DNA of 64,000 nucleotides from assembly GCF_030123325.1 (NCBI RefSeq), contig NZ_CP126106.1, positions 1,020,001-1,084,000 of the forward strand. Reading direction: 5' to 3'. A program made the position numbers and the translations under genes. The notes below the pieces were generated by a model. It had not been told where the DNA came from and searched no databases. It worked only from the letters and a program-made list of their open reading frames with translations. Source of the DNA: Peribacillus simplex. Lineage in GTDB: Bacteria; Bacillota; Bacilli; Bacillales; DSM-1321. Below, one piece after another: positions 8,015 through 16,354 of the stretch (its first letter is position 1; each line of letters starts with the position of its first letter).

Positions 8015-9481
8015 ATGGTTAGAACAGGTAAAGAATATTTACAGACATTGAAAGATGATAGAGCGATCTACATAAATGGGGAACGAGTACAGGATGTGGC
8101 GGCCCATCCAGCTTTTACAGGAATTATAGATACCATTGCAGGCTTATACGATTTAGCATCAGATGAATCTCAGAATATGACATACAAAACTGAGGACGGT
8201 ACACTGGCAAATAAAATTTATATGATTCCAAGGAGTCGGGAAGAACTTAAAGAGAGAAGATTGGCGATTTCTAAATGGTCTGAAGCAACATGTGGATTTG
8301 TCGGAAGAAGCCCTGATCATGTCGCCAGCTTTTTGGCTGCCTTTGCCAGTTCACCCGAAGTGTTTGATCGTGGTGGAGAAGGTTATGGGAATAATGTTTT
8401 GAATTTCTATAAACATGTTCGAGATGGGGATCTATATGTAACATACGTTATTATTCCACCACAAATTGATCGAAGTAAAGCAGCTCATGAGCAGGAAGAT
8501 AAATTTCTCCCGGTTGGAGTGTACGAAGAAAGAGAGGATGGAATTATTGTTCGGGGTTCTCAAATGCTCGGTACTGCATCAGCAGTATCAGATTACTTAT
8601 TTGTAAGCTGCCTTACACCACTCAGACCTGGTGATGAAGATTATGCCTTGTCTTTTGTACTACCGATTCATGCAAAAGGATTAAAATTTTATGCAAGGCC
8701 TGGTTATGCTGAAAAATCACCAAGCACATTTGATTACCCATTATCTTCTCGTTTTGATGAAAGTGATTCATTAGTTGTTTTTGACGATGTATTTATTCCT
8801 TGGAAAGATATTTTCGTTTACAAAAATATTGACATCGTGAGAGCTCAGTTCCATGAAACACCAGCTCATATATTAGGCAATAATCAAGCGCAAATAAGAT
8901 TTAGCAATAAATTGAAATTTTTGATTGGTGCCGCCCGAAAAGTTTCTGCGATGAATGGAATTGATAAAATCCCTTCAGTCCAAGAGAAATTAGGGGAACT
9001 TGCATCTATTGCGGCTTCTGTAGAAGGTAACCTTTTAGCTTCTGAATACAATTGTATCATCGACAAAAACGGTGTGGCACGACCGAATCCACGTTTTCTT
9101 TATGGAGTAGTGGGTCAACAGGAAACCATTTATGCTTCCACCATTAAAATTTTAAGGGAGTTATGCGGTGGAGGTGTTTTACAATTACCATCTTCATATA
9201 AAGAACTCATCAATCCTGAAACGAAAGATGATATGTATCAATATATACGTTCTACGGGAGTTGGGGCTGAGGAGAAAGTTAAATTATTTAAGTTAGTGTG
9301 GGATATCATTGGTTCAGAATTCGGAGGCAGGCATCAACAGTATGAATTGTTCTATAATGGTGCACCTTTCGTCACGAAAGGCTTTTCATTTAGGAATTAC
9401 GGCTATGATGAGCCGGTTCAAATGGTGGATAAATTTTTAGAAAGCTATTCTCTTCCCACTCAGGTGAAAGAACTAATATAA
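8015..9481 (+). CDS. FADH2-dependent monooxygenase, 4-hydroxyphenylacetate 3-hydroxylase (HpaB) family
   Basis: The product is 488 residues, full length for the family. Visible family blocks include an N-terminal HpaB_N-like start (RTGKEYLQTLKDDRAIYING) and the flavin-binding region around RGSQMLGTASAVSDY. The C-terminal LFKLVWDIIGSEFGGRHQQYELFYNGAP block is characteristic. Such enzymes hydroxylate phenols or N-heterocycles with O2 and reduced FAD from a separate reductase. That reductase is probably the flavin reductase at 12996, and FAD may come from the synthetase at 12115. An AGGAGG site precedes the ATG. It heads an operon with a nitrilase-family amidase and a DUF2848 protein, suggesting a nitrogen-containing ring as substrate; the exact substrate is not determinable. 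Confidence 0.88.
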   Translation: MVRTGKEYLQTLKDDRAIYINGERVQDVAAHPAFTGIIDTIAGLYDLASDESQNMTYKTEDGTLANKIYMIPRSREELKERRLAISKWSEATCGFVGRSPDHVASFLAAFASSPEVFDRGGEGYGNNVLNFYKHVRDGDLYVTYVIIPPQIDRSKAAHEQEDKFLPVGVYEEREDGIIVRGSQMLGTASAVSDYLFVSCLTPLRPGDEDYALSFVLPIHAKGLKFYARPGYAEKSPSTFDYPLSSRFDESDSLVVFDDVFIPWKDIFVYKNIDIVRAQFHETPAHILGNNQAQIRFSNKLKFLIGAARKVSAMNGIDKIPSVQEKLGELASIAASVEGNLLASEYNCIIDKNGVARPNPRFLYGVVGQQETIYASTIKILRELCGGGVLQLPSSYKELINPETKDDMYQYIRSTGVGAEEKVKLFKLVWDIIGSEFGGRHQQYELFYNGAPFVTKGFSFRNYGYDEPVQMVDKFLESYSLPTQVKELI

Positions 9482-9510
9482 GAAATATAAATAAAAGGAT
9501 GGTTGAAGAA

Positions 9511-10302
9511 ATGAAAATTGCATCAATACAATTGGAGATTAAAGATAGTGAATCCAAAAATGCCCGCATAGATCGCGTGGAGTCTATGATTGACGGATTA
9601 AAAGGACAAGATTTAATAGTTTTGCCAGAAACGTGGGCAACGGGGTACTTTTCTTTTGATCGTTATATGGACGAATCGGAAGAATTGAATGGGAATTTTG
9701 TACAACGTTTCTCCTCAAAGGCAAAAGAAGTTCATTCATATATATTTGCAGGCAGTTTTATAGAAAAAAATAATGGAAAATACTACAACACTAGTGTTCT
9801 ATTTTCTCCTGATGGGACACTTATAGGAACCTATCGAAAAATGCATTTATTTCGTTATGGTTCAAAAGAAGGTCAAATATTGACGAGAGGAAATGAAACA
9901 ACTGTAGTGGATACAGAATTCGGGAAAGTGGGCTTATCAACTTGCTATGATTTGCGATTTCCTGAATTGTATCGTGCAGAAGTGAATTTAGGAGCAGAAT
10001 TACTTCTTGTTACATCTGCTTGGCCACATAGAAGGCTGGAGCATTGGAAGTTATTCAATTCAGTCCGAGCATTGGAAAACCAGTGTTTCTTGATTTCTAG
10101 TAATTGTGTTGGTCATACTAATGACGTCCTTTTAGCTGGTCATAGTCAAGTGGTTGATCCATGGGGGATTGTTGTGGCTGCTGGAGGAGATGAAGAAACG
10201 ATTGTAAAAACAGAGATTGATCCATCTCAGGTTACTAAAATTCGTGATGTATTCCCTAATTTGAAGCACCGAGTTTTAGATGGACAGGAGGAATTCAGTT
10301 GA
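9511..10302 (+). CDS. Carbon-nitrogen hydrolase (nitrilase superfamily amidase)
   Basis: With the start at 9511 the product is 263 residues. AAAGG at 9495-9499 is well spaced for this ATG but abuts the earlier ATG at 9499. The catalytic triad is present: Glu40 in VLPETWATGY, Lys110 in YRKMHLF and Cys145 in STCYDLRFPE. It likely hydrolyses an amide or carbamoyl product of the upstream monooxygenase and releases ammonia. It overlaps the next gene by 4 bases (TTGA), so translation is coupled. Closest in look to omega-amidase/YafV-type members, but the substrate is uncertain. Confidence 0.87.
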   Translation: MKIASIQLEIKDSESKNARIDRVESMIDGLKGQDLIVLPETWATGYFSFDRYMDESEELNGNFVQRFSSKAKEVHSYIFAGSFIEKNNGKYYNTSVLFSPDGTLIGTYRKMHLFRYGSKEGQILTRGNETTVVDTEFGKVGLSTCYDLRFPELYRAEVNLGAELLLVTSAWPHRRLEHWKLFNSVRALENQCFLISSNCVGHTNDVLLAGHSQVVDPWGIVVAAGGDEETIVKTEIDPSQVTKIRDVFPNLKHRVLDGQEEFS

Positions 10303-10976
10303 TAAATATTAATGTTTGTGGAAGAAATATTGTCGCAGATCCTAAACGATTACTTATTGCCGGCTATACGGGAAAAGACCAGGAATCTGTAAAAAAACAT
10401 ATTGATGAATTGAAGGAGATCGGCGTTCCAGCTCCTCCACAAGTTCCGATGATTTACGATCTTTCAACAAATCTTATTACGACAAATAAGTCAATTTCAG
10501 TTATTCAAGAAAGCAGCAGCGGAGAAGCGGAAGTGGTCATCATGAAAATTGGAGGGAAATGGTATTTAGGGCTAGGTAGTGATCACACTGACCGGGGGCT
10601 TGAAAAAGTGTCTATTCAGAAATCCAAACAAGTATGCAGCAAGCCCATTTCAACACAATTTTGGTCCTTGGATGACGTAAAAGATCGATGGGATGACATT
10701 GAAATGAGAAGCTGGATGATTGTTGATGGAGTGAAAAAAGAGTACCAGACAGGCAAGCTAGGAGAATTCCTGCATCCTGAAGAATTGCTCGAAATTATCG
10801 AGGAACGTGGATATGATAGTGATGATATGATTGTGTTTTGCGGAACATTACCGATTAAAAATGGTGAATTTATTTATGGGGAAGCATTTTCGGCAGAATT
10901 ATATGATCGTTTAACAGGTAACAAAATTCAATTGAATTATCAGGTTCATATTTTAACGGATGCGGAGGTAGTTTGA
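10299..10976 (+). CDS. DUF2848 family protein (FAH-fold-like hydrolase candidate)
   Basis: The product is 225 residues from a TTG start overlapping the nitrilase stop, with AGGAGG at 10286-10291. Recognisable DUF2848 features are the N-terminal IAGYTGKDQESVKKHI segment, YLGLGSDHTDR in the middle and FCGTLP near residue 185. DUF2848 proteins tend to sit in catabolic operons and resemble fumarylacetoacetate-hydrolase-like folds, but no reaction is established to my knowledge. Here it may cleave a ring-opened intermediate after hydroxylation and deamidation. Confidence 0.8.
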   Translation: MININVCGRNIVADPKRLLIAGYTGKDQESVKKHIDELKEIGVPAPPQVPMIYDLSTNLITTNKSISVIQESSSGEAEVVIMKIGGKWYLGLGSDHTDRGLEKVSIQKSKQVCSKPISTQFWSLDDVKDRWDDIEMRSWMIVDGVKKEYQTGKLGEFLHPEELLEIIEERGYDSDDMIVFCGTLPIKNGEFIYGEAFSAELYDRLTGNKIQLNYQVHILTDAEVV

Positions 10977-10977
10977 C

Positions 10978-11694
10978 ATGGAAAAATCAAAAATAGAGAT
11001 TGATAGAAAACCAGAAATTGAATTTGTTGAGTATAAAACCTTTGAGGCTGTTCCTTCAAAAACTGTAGAAGGTGCATCTCAACGAATTATTGCGCAGATT
11101 CCAGATACTAATGTAGCAACTCGCATTCTTGAACTAGAGGCAGGTACTGATACATCCCCAGATGGAGTGCAAGTCCATGATTTTTGGGAAGAATTATATA
11201 TTATTGAAGGATCCTTAATTGATTTACGTCTAAATGAGGAATTTACGGCAGGAATGGTTGCTTGCCGTCCTCCCGGGATGGAGCATGGACCATGGAAATC
11301 ACCTAATGGTTGCAGGATTTTCGAAGTTCGCTATTATGCAGATCAGAAAAAAGAAGAACATGAATTTGTCGATCATAACACTTTTGAAGCGCAGCCTTTT
11401 AGTAAGGTTAAGAGCCTTTCTGAAAGAATCATTGCTTCTGACCCTACTACAGGAGTCGCTACAAGAATTCTTCAGAACGGTCCAGGGACAGATACTTCTC
11501 CTAATGGAGTGCAAGTCCATGATTTTTGGGAAGAATTATATATTATTGAAGGATCTTTAATCGATTTACGTCTAAATGAGGAATTTACGGCAGGAATGGT
11601 TGCTTGTCGACCTCCTGGGATGGAGCATGGACCATGGAAATCACCAGATGGCTGTAAGATTTTCGAGGTCCGTTACTACTCCAAGGAACAATAA
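10978..11694 (+). CDS. Two-domain cupin (bicupin) with near-identical halves
   Basis: The product is 238 residues, two ChrR/RmlC-like cupin domains of about 114 residues each. Both contain GVQVHDFWEELYIIEGSL and CRPPGMEHGPWKSP, so each carries a possible metal-binding His/Glu set. The DNA of the two halves is almost identical from 11163 and 11505 onward (342-bp period), meaning a recent duplication or gene conversion. It follows DUF2848 by one base and shares its operon. It could be a ring-cleaving or hydrolytic metalloenzyme or a binding protein; the reaction is unknown. A terminator-like hairpin follows, and a decayed third cupin lies at 12005. Confidence 0.85.
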   Translation: MEKSKIEIDRKPEIEFVEYKTFEAVPSKTVEGASQRIIAQIPDTNVATRILELEAGTDTSPDGVQVHDFWEELYIIEGSLIDLRLNEEFTAGMVACRPPGMEHGPWKSPNGCRIFEVRYYADQKKEEHEFVDHNTFEAQPFSKVKSLSERIIASDPTTGVATRILQNGPGTDTSPNGVQVHDFWEELYIIEGSLIDLRLNEEFTAGMVACRPPGMEHGPWKSPDGCKIFEVRYYSKEQ

Positions 11695-11757
11695 ACAGGT
11701 ATGTTTTGAAACGAATTAGCTTCTGCATTCCTATACGAATATGGTAATCTATCAAAT

Positions 11758-11792
11758 GGCTTCTCGTGACATCAAACAACGAGGAGCCTTTT
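11758..11792 (+). terminator. Terminator after the bicupin gene
   Basis: GGCTTCTCGT pairs with ACGAGGAGCC (one G-T pair) across 11 nt, followed by TTTT. It probably ends the 8015-11694 operon. Confidence 0.6.
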
Positions 11793-11891
11793 ATCTCCGA
11801 TACATCCTTACTCAGAACCAAGTGCTGATTGCTCAAATTGATAATTGGATTAGCTCGGGGAGTAAGTGTCTGAATTTTCTGTGTATCGAAT

Positions 11892-11903
11892 CATGTATAC
11901 ACC
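11892..11903 (+). promoter_or_regulatory. GntR-type operator core before the FAD synthetase operon
   Basis: CATGTATACACC contains the TGTATACA core (11894-11901) shared with sites at 6687, 7906 and 14420. It lies about 215 bp before the gene at 12115. Confidence 0.4.
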
Positions 11904-12004
11904 ATTCATTACACAGAAACCTTTAATCGTTAAACAATGAGTGCACATCCGGGATTATTGGAAAGTTAAATTATTGACTTGGTAAATTTATCACTTGAAT
12001 GGGT

Positions 12005-12099
12005 GATACTCGTCCACCAGAAACGAAACTTGGTCCTTGGTTACCAAACGGATGCAAGGTTTTTGAGTTCCGGTATTACATGAATTATCTTGATGACGG
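12005..12099 (+). pseudogene. Remnant of a third cupin domain
   Basis: The frame reads RPPETKLGPWLPNGCKVFEF then RYY. This lines up with RPPGMEHGPWKSPNGCRIFEVRYY at the end of each bicupin domain. The upstream half of the domain is gone and no start remains, so it is a decayed copy. Confidence 0.6.
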
Positions 12100-12114
12100 A
12101 GGAGGTGAAGCAAG

Positions 12115-12999
12115 TTGGAAGTTTTCCATTTAGCGCATCCGCTAAAAGGATCCCTGTATCCAAGGGAACCCCACGTAATGGCATTAGGTTTTTTTGACGG
12201 TGTTCATTTAGGTCATCAATCACTGTTAATGCAAACCAAGAAAATAGCCGAAAAGAACAATCTTAAATTCACGGCGATGACCTTCGATCCACATCCAAAT
12301 GAAGTAATCAAATTGGAGAAAGATTTGAGATATTTAACTCCCCTAGCTTTAAAGATTGAAAGAATGGCTGCCATTGGAGTGGATAAACTCTTTGTCATAA
12401 AGTTTAATTTATCATTTGCTTCCCTTTTGCCATCTGATTTTATTAAACAATATGTTTTAGGTCTTCAAGCTAAACACATAGTGGTAGGATTTGACTTTAC
12501 CTTTGGTAATAAAGCTCAGGGGACTGCTGATTATTTGCTGAAAATGAGCAAAAACAACCCTTTTGATGTGACCGTCATTTCAAAACAGGTACATAATGGC
12601 GAAAAAATAAGTTCAACCATAATTAGGAAAATAGTAAGGGACGGGGATGTCCACCTTGTTCCTTACTATATGGGACATCATTTTGAAATTAAAGGGGTCG
12701 TTTATAGTTCAAATAGACATAAACACGAGAAAAAGAAAAATATGGAGTTCTATACCGAAAATAAGTATATCCTGCCAGCACCAGGTGTATACAGTGTAGA
12801 AATCAAAACCTGGAACAGAACTTGTCATGGGTTATTTATAAGATATGGGTCCAGCAGGAAAAATGATGAAATAAGCGGTCAAATTATAGAAATGCTGAAG
12901 GGAGGTGTTGTCGAAGAAGTGACAGTTAAATTTTTAAAACAGATACCTTTTGAGTCAAAGTCTCAGTGGAGTTCAAATTTTGAGGAGGTTATAAAATGA
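12115..12999 (+). CDS. FAD synthetase (RibF paralogue) in a flavin monooxygenase operon
   Basis: The product is 294 residues from a TTG start behind GGAGGAGGTG. The N-terminal FMN adenylyltransferase domain is well preserved: GFFDGVHLGHQ (about 22-32), TFDPHP (about 60) and ISSTIIRK (about 165-172). The C-terminal riboflavin kinase region (about 185-290) is poorly conserved. The PTAN motif expected after the domain start is absent and a Lys-rich stretch (HKHEKKKNMEF) takes its place, so kinase activity is doubtful. It likely supplies FAD for the HpaB-type oxygenase. It overlaps the flavin reductase start by 4 bases (ATGA), which supports a shared flavin role. It is unlikely to be the housekeeping RibF. 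Confidence 0.8.
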   Translation: MEVFHLAHPLKGSLYPREPHVMALGFFDGVHLGHQSLLMQTKKIAEKNNLKFTAMTFDPHPNEVIKLEKDLRYLTPLALKIERMAAIGVDKLFVIKFNLSFASLLPSDFIKQYVLGLQAKHIVVGFDFTFGNKAQGTADYLLKMSKNNPFDVTVISKQVHNGEKISSTIIRKIVRDGDVHLVPYYMGHHFEIKGVVYSSNRHKHEKKKNMEFYTENKYILPAPGVYSVEIKTWNRTCHGLFIRYGSSRKNDEISGQIIEMLKGGVVEEVTVKFLKQIPFESKSQWSSNFEEVIK

Positions 13000-13460
13000 T
13001 GGATGATAGAAACTTTAGAAATGCAATGGGGAAATTTGCTACAGGAGTAACAGTGATCACAACACTTTTAGAAGATGAAGCACATGGTATGACGGCGAAT
13101 GCATTTATGTCAGTTTCCCTTAATCCAAGATTGGTCTTAATATCCATAGGCGAAAAAGCTAAAATGCTGGATAAAATTAATGAGTCTGGAAAATTTGCTG
13201 TAAATATATTGTCTGATGATCAAAAAGAGTTATCCATGCATTTTGCGGGACAGATTAAAGAAAACCGTCAGATTGAATTTGGCTGGATAAATGAACTGCC
13301 AGTAATAAAAAATGCTTTAGCAAACATCGTATGTAAGGTCCATAGTAAACAAATAGCTGGGGACCATATACTCTTTATTGGAGAAGTAACTGAACTCGTC
13401 ATTAACGAAGGGGCACCACTAGCCTTCTATGAAGGGAAATACGGCAAAATACTCAGCTAA
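12996..13460 (+). CDS. Flavin reductase (HpaC-like)
   Basis: The product is 154 residues, normal for the flavin reductase FMN-binding split-barrel family. Typical blocks are MGKFATGVTVITT, HGMTANAFMSVSLNPRLVLISI and GDHILFIGEV. It should reduce free flavin with NAD(P)H and pass it to the oxygenase at 8015. It is coupled to the FAD synthetase by an ATGA overlap. A decayed relative lies at 14465. Confidence 0.9.
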   Translation: MMDDRNFRNAMGKFATGVTVITTLLEDEAHGMTANAFMSVSLNPRLVLISIGEKAKMLDKINESGKFAVNILSDDQKELSMHFAGQIKENRQIEFGWINELPVIKNALANIVCKVHSKQIAGDHILFIGEVTELVINEGAPLAFYEGKYGKILS

Positions 13461-13551
13461 ACTTATGGCAGGATGATTGTTTAAGTTTGATGGTTAAAGT
13501 TGTGTGAGCTTTCTAAAAAGCGCTTTTGTTGTGGTTAAGGAGGGGAAACTC

Positions 13552-14319
13552 ATGCAAAATAAGACAGTCGTCAGATCAATGGATATCCTTACTCTTTTCT
13601 TGACTCATTCAAAGCTAAGTCTGAATGAAATCGTACATTTTTCAGGGATACCGAAAACATCTGTTTTTCGAATGGTAATGTCACTTGAAGAGATGGGTCT
13701 TCTTGATAAAGATAGAGATGGAAAGTATTCGCTTGGACTTTTATTTCTTCAGTTTGGCCATTTAGTAGCTGAACGGTTCGATATTCGAAAAGTAGCTTTG
13801 CCGACTATGCAAAAACTTCATGATAAGGTAGGGGAAGCTGTTAATCTCATCGTTCAAGACGGCAAAGAGGCAATCTGCATCGAAAAGCTGGATAAAAAAC
13901 AGCATGTAAGGCATTATACGGCAATCGGCCGGAGAATGCCGCTTTATGCCGGAGCGTGTTCACGTGTCATTCTCGCTTTTCAGCCACAGTATGAGCAGGA
14001 ACAATATTTAGAGCAAACCGAACTGAAGTCAGTCGCATCTGGAACGATTACAGATAAAGAGAGACTTCGTATTCTTTTAGAAGAGTCTCAAAAAACGGGA
14101 TTTACGGTCAGTCACTCGGAACTTGAAAATTATATATCTGCGGTAGCAGCCCCTATTTTTGATTACAAAGGTTATATCATAGCGGGCATTAGTGTTGCAG
14201 GTCTTGAGGTGAATTACCAAAAGGATTTGTTGCCTCCATTGGTTGAAAAGGTTAAGAGTGCAGCACTCGAGATTTCAAGGAATGTTGGATATACCGATAA
14301 ACATCTTTGCTTAGGCTGA
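13552..14319 (+). CDS. IclR family transcriptional regulator
   Basis: The chosen start is MQNKTVVRSMDIL, because AAGGAGG lies 7 nt before it; a longer frame begins at 13504. The 255-residue product has an N-terminal winged helix (LSLNEIVHFSGIPKTSVFRM) and an IclR effector domain (about 75-250). The latter includes GRRMPLYAGACSRVILAF and AAPIFDYKGYIIAGISVAG. It lies between the flavin reductase and the MHS transporter and probably senses the pathway substrate or an intermediate. Confidence 0.9.
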   Translation: MQNKTVVRSMDILTLFLTHSKLSLNEIVHFSGIPKTSVFRMVMSLEEMGLLDKDRDGKYSLGLLFLQFGHLVAERFDIRKVALPTMQKLHDKVGEAVNLIVQDGKEAICIEKLDKKQHVRHYTAIGRRMPLYAGACSRVILAFQPQYEQEQYLEQTELKSVASGTITDKERLRILLEESQKTGFTVSHSELENYISAVAAPIFDYKGYIIAGISVAGLEVNYQKDLLPPLVEKVKSAALEISRNVGYTDKHLCLG

Positions 14320-14407
14320 TATATTAATATGTCCCCGGTTGAGAACAAAGTACGATTGTCTTTAAGCTTTTTCACCAGAACGATTTTTGTCCTTTTGAAG
14401 GTATTTC

Positions 14408-14439
14408 TATAATGTATTGTGTATACACAATACATTATA
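14408..14439. promoter_or_regulatory. 32-bp perfect palindrome, GntR-type operator
   Basis: The sequence is its own reverse complement over 32 bases, centred on GTGTATACAC at 14419-14428. Its arms AATGTATTG/CAATACATT match the site at 7904. It lies about 245 bp before the MHS transporter. Confidence 0.65.
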
Positions 14440-14464
14440 CATAATACCCGTGGAATTTAAAGCT

Positions 14465-14612
14465 CATTAACTGCATGTTCAAGATGATTACGGATGAGAA
14501 GCAATACTAGAGGTAATGATCAGACGCTCTTTATCGGGGTAGTAAGCCAGTTCGTTTTTAATGATGTTGCACCTTTTACCGTCTATTAAGGAAAATGGGA
14601 AGAATTATCAGC
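14465..14612 (+). pseudogene. Flavin reductase remnant
   Basis: One frame reads DQTLFIGVVSQFVFNDVAPF, then TVY, a stop, then GKWEELS. This aligns with GDHILFIGEVTELVINEGAPLAFYEGKYGKILS of the intact reductase at 12996. Upstream, NCMFKMITDEKQY in a broken frame fits the preceding strand. Only the C-terminal third remains. Confidence 0.6.
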
Positions 14613-14685
14613 AGGCCATCTTGATAATTCTCCAACATCTAAGAAACCACATCCAGAAATGTAACTAATTCGGAGGTGTGTTGAA

Positions 14686-16029
14686 TTGAGTGGAAAAAAG
14701 AAACTGGACAAGAAATCAAAAAAGATATTATTTGCGAGTTTACTTGGCAGTACTATTGAATTTTATGATTTCTTTCTTTATGGAACCGTTGCTGCACTTG
14801 TATTTAATAAATTGTATTTTCCTAATGACGATCCGTTTATAAGTTTATTGCTTGCTTATGCATCATTTGGAATTACATTTTTTATACGACCCCTTGGAGG
14901 GCTCGTTTTTAGTCATTTGGGAGACAAGTTTGGCAGGAAAAATACTCTCGTGCTTTCACTTTTATTAATGGGAGTTTCTACAGTATGTATTGGACTCCTA
15001 CCAACATATAACATGATAGGGCTTTGGGCACCAATCCTTCTTGTTTTTTTTCGTCTCGTTCAAGGTATCGGACTTGGTGGAGAATGGGGAGGGGCAATCC
15101 TCTTAGCGGTTGAATCTGCACCTAAAGAAAGACGTGGCTTTTTTGGAAGTTTTCCCGCAATGGGGATCCCTCTTGGGATGTTACTTGGAACATTCTCTAT
15201 TTCATTAATGAGTTTACTTCCTGAATCCCAATTCCTTTCATGGGGATGGAGAGTTCCATTTATCCTAAGTGCAATTTTGGTTGTTATCGGTATTTGGATA
15301 CGAAAAGGGATTGAGGAAACTACGGCATTCAAGGAAGAGAAAGAAAAAGGAAATGTCGTAAAGATCCCACTCTTTGAGACATTGCGATATCATTGGAAAG
15401 CGGTATTAATTTCTTTAGGTGCAAAATGTGTTGAAGTGGGCCCATTCTACTTATTTTCCACATTTTTCATATCGTATGCTACGGAAACACAAGGTTTTTC
15501 AAGGACTACAGCTTTAAATGTAGTTACTGTCGCAACAATTGTTACAGCGATTTGCATGCCGTTCATGGGAATGTTATCTGATAAAATTGGCCGTAAACTT
15601 GTTTTTCTGATTGGTACAATCGGGATAACTCTTTTTGCCTTTCCATACTTTTATTTATTTTCCTTACAATCTACCCCTTGGTTATACGTTATTTCAATAG
15701 TAGGCTTAGGAATTCTATGGCCCCCAATTGCTGCGACTATTGGTACAATGTTTACTGAAATGTTTAGTACGAATGTTGGCTATACAGGAATAACACTTGG
15801 TTATCAAACAGGCTCTGCATTATTTGGTGGAACTGCTCCAATGATTGCGACTATATTAGTCGGCGCTTACAATAATTCTTGGATTCCACTAGCATTCTTT
15901 TTAGTATTTCTTGGTATCGCATCCCTTATCTCAGTATTATTTGTCCGCAATAGTCAAAGTAAAAGTATTCCTTTCTCTGAAAATAGGACGATTGACGAAA
16001 AGGATAAAGAAAATCAAATAATCGGGTAA
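14686..16029 (+). CDS. MFS transporter, metabolite:H+ symporter (MHS) family
   Basis: The product is 447 residues from a TTG start behind GGAGGTG. It has about 12 membrane segments. The N-terminal ASLLGSTIEFYDFFLYGTVA is the MHS signature and GDKFGRKNTL is the MFS loop 2-3 motif. A second such motif, LSDKIGRKLVF, follows in the C-half. MHS carriers bring in organic acids, betaines or aromatic acids. Its position after the IclR gene and a GntR-type palindrome makes it the likely importer for the monooxygenase pathway. Confidence 0.9.
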   Translation: MSGKKKLDKKSKKILFASLLGSTIEFYDFFLYGTVAALVFNKLYFPNDDPFISLLLAYASFGITFFIRPLGGLVFSHLGDKFGRKNTLVLSLLLMGVSTVCIGLLPTYNMIGLWAPILLVFFRLVQGIGLGGEWGGAILLAVESAPKERRGFFGSFPAMGIPLGMLLGTFSISLMSLLPESQFLSWGWRVPFILSAILVVIGIWIRKGIEETTAFKEEKEKGNVVKIPLFETLRYHWKAVLISLGAKCVEVGPFYLFSTFFISYATETQGFSRTTALNVVTVATIVTAICMPFMGMLSDKIGRKLVFLIGTIGITLFAFPYFYLFSLQSTPWLYVISIVGLGILWPPIAATIGTMFTEMFSTNVGYTGITLGYQTGSALFGGTAPMIATILVGAYNNSWIPLAFFLVFLGIASLISVLFVRNSQSKSIPFSENRTIDEKDKENQIIG

Positions 16030-16059
16030 TGGATTGCCTTTCTAAGAGGGACTCGATTC

Positions 16060-16278
16060 AAATGGCCGATTTATCTTTAAAAATGGCGGCGTTTACACAG
16101 TTGTCGAAGTTGGCTGAACCGTTTGGGTTAGGGAAGACGAGTTTCTTTACGTTGGTAGTGGCGAGGATGCTGCAGCTTACAAAGGGACTGACACCAAAGT
16201 GATAGATTTGAAAGGAAAAAGGCATTTAACAGCCATGCCCAAGCGTATATTATGGCGGAAAACCTTTTATCTAATTTG
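16060..16278 (+). pseudogene. YtcJ-type amidohydrolase remnant (N-terminus)
   Basis: The frame reads FIFKNGGVYTVVEVG, a stop, then EDEFLYVGSGEDAAAYKGTD and TKVIDLKGK. This is the usual N-terminal beta-sandwich start of YtcJ/DUF6282-like amidohydrolases. The metal-binding barrel is missing. An intact relative lies at 18838. Confidence 0.6.
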
Positions 16279-16289
16279 ATTTTTCAATA

Positions 16290-16306
16290 TTGGCACAATA
16301 ATTGTA
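16290..16306 (+). promoter_or_regulatory. Sigma-54-like promoter before the nitrilase
   Basis: TTGGCAC, 5 nt, then TTGTA matches the -24/-12 consensus TTGGCACN5TTGCA except for T in place of C in the -12 GC. It lies 49 bp before the ATG at 16355. Confidence 0.45.
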
Positions 16307-16354
16307 TTATTTCAGGTGAGTTTTTTAATCATCGAATATACGGAGGCTTTTATT

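Noticed and set aside
8884..9066. Antisense frames within the HpaB gene and similar shadows in other genes
   Set aside because: They mirror strong coding sequence on the other strand and lack ribosome sites.
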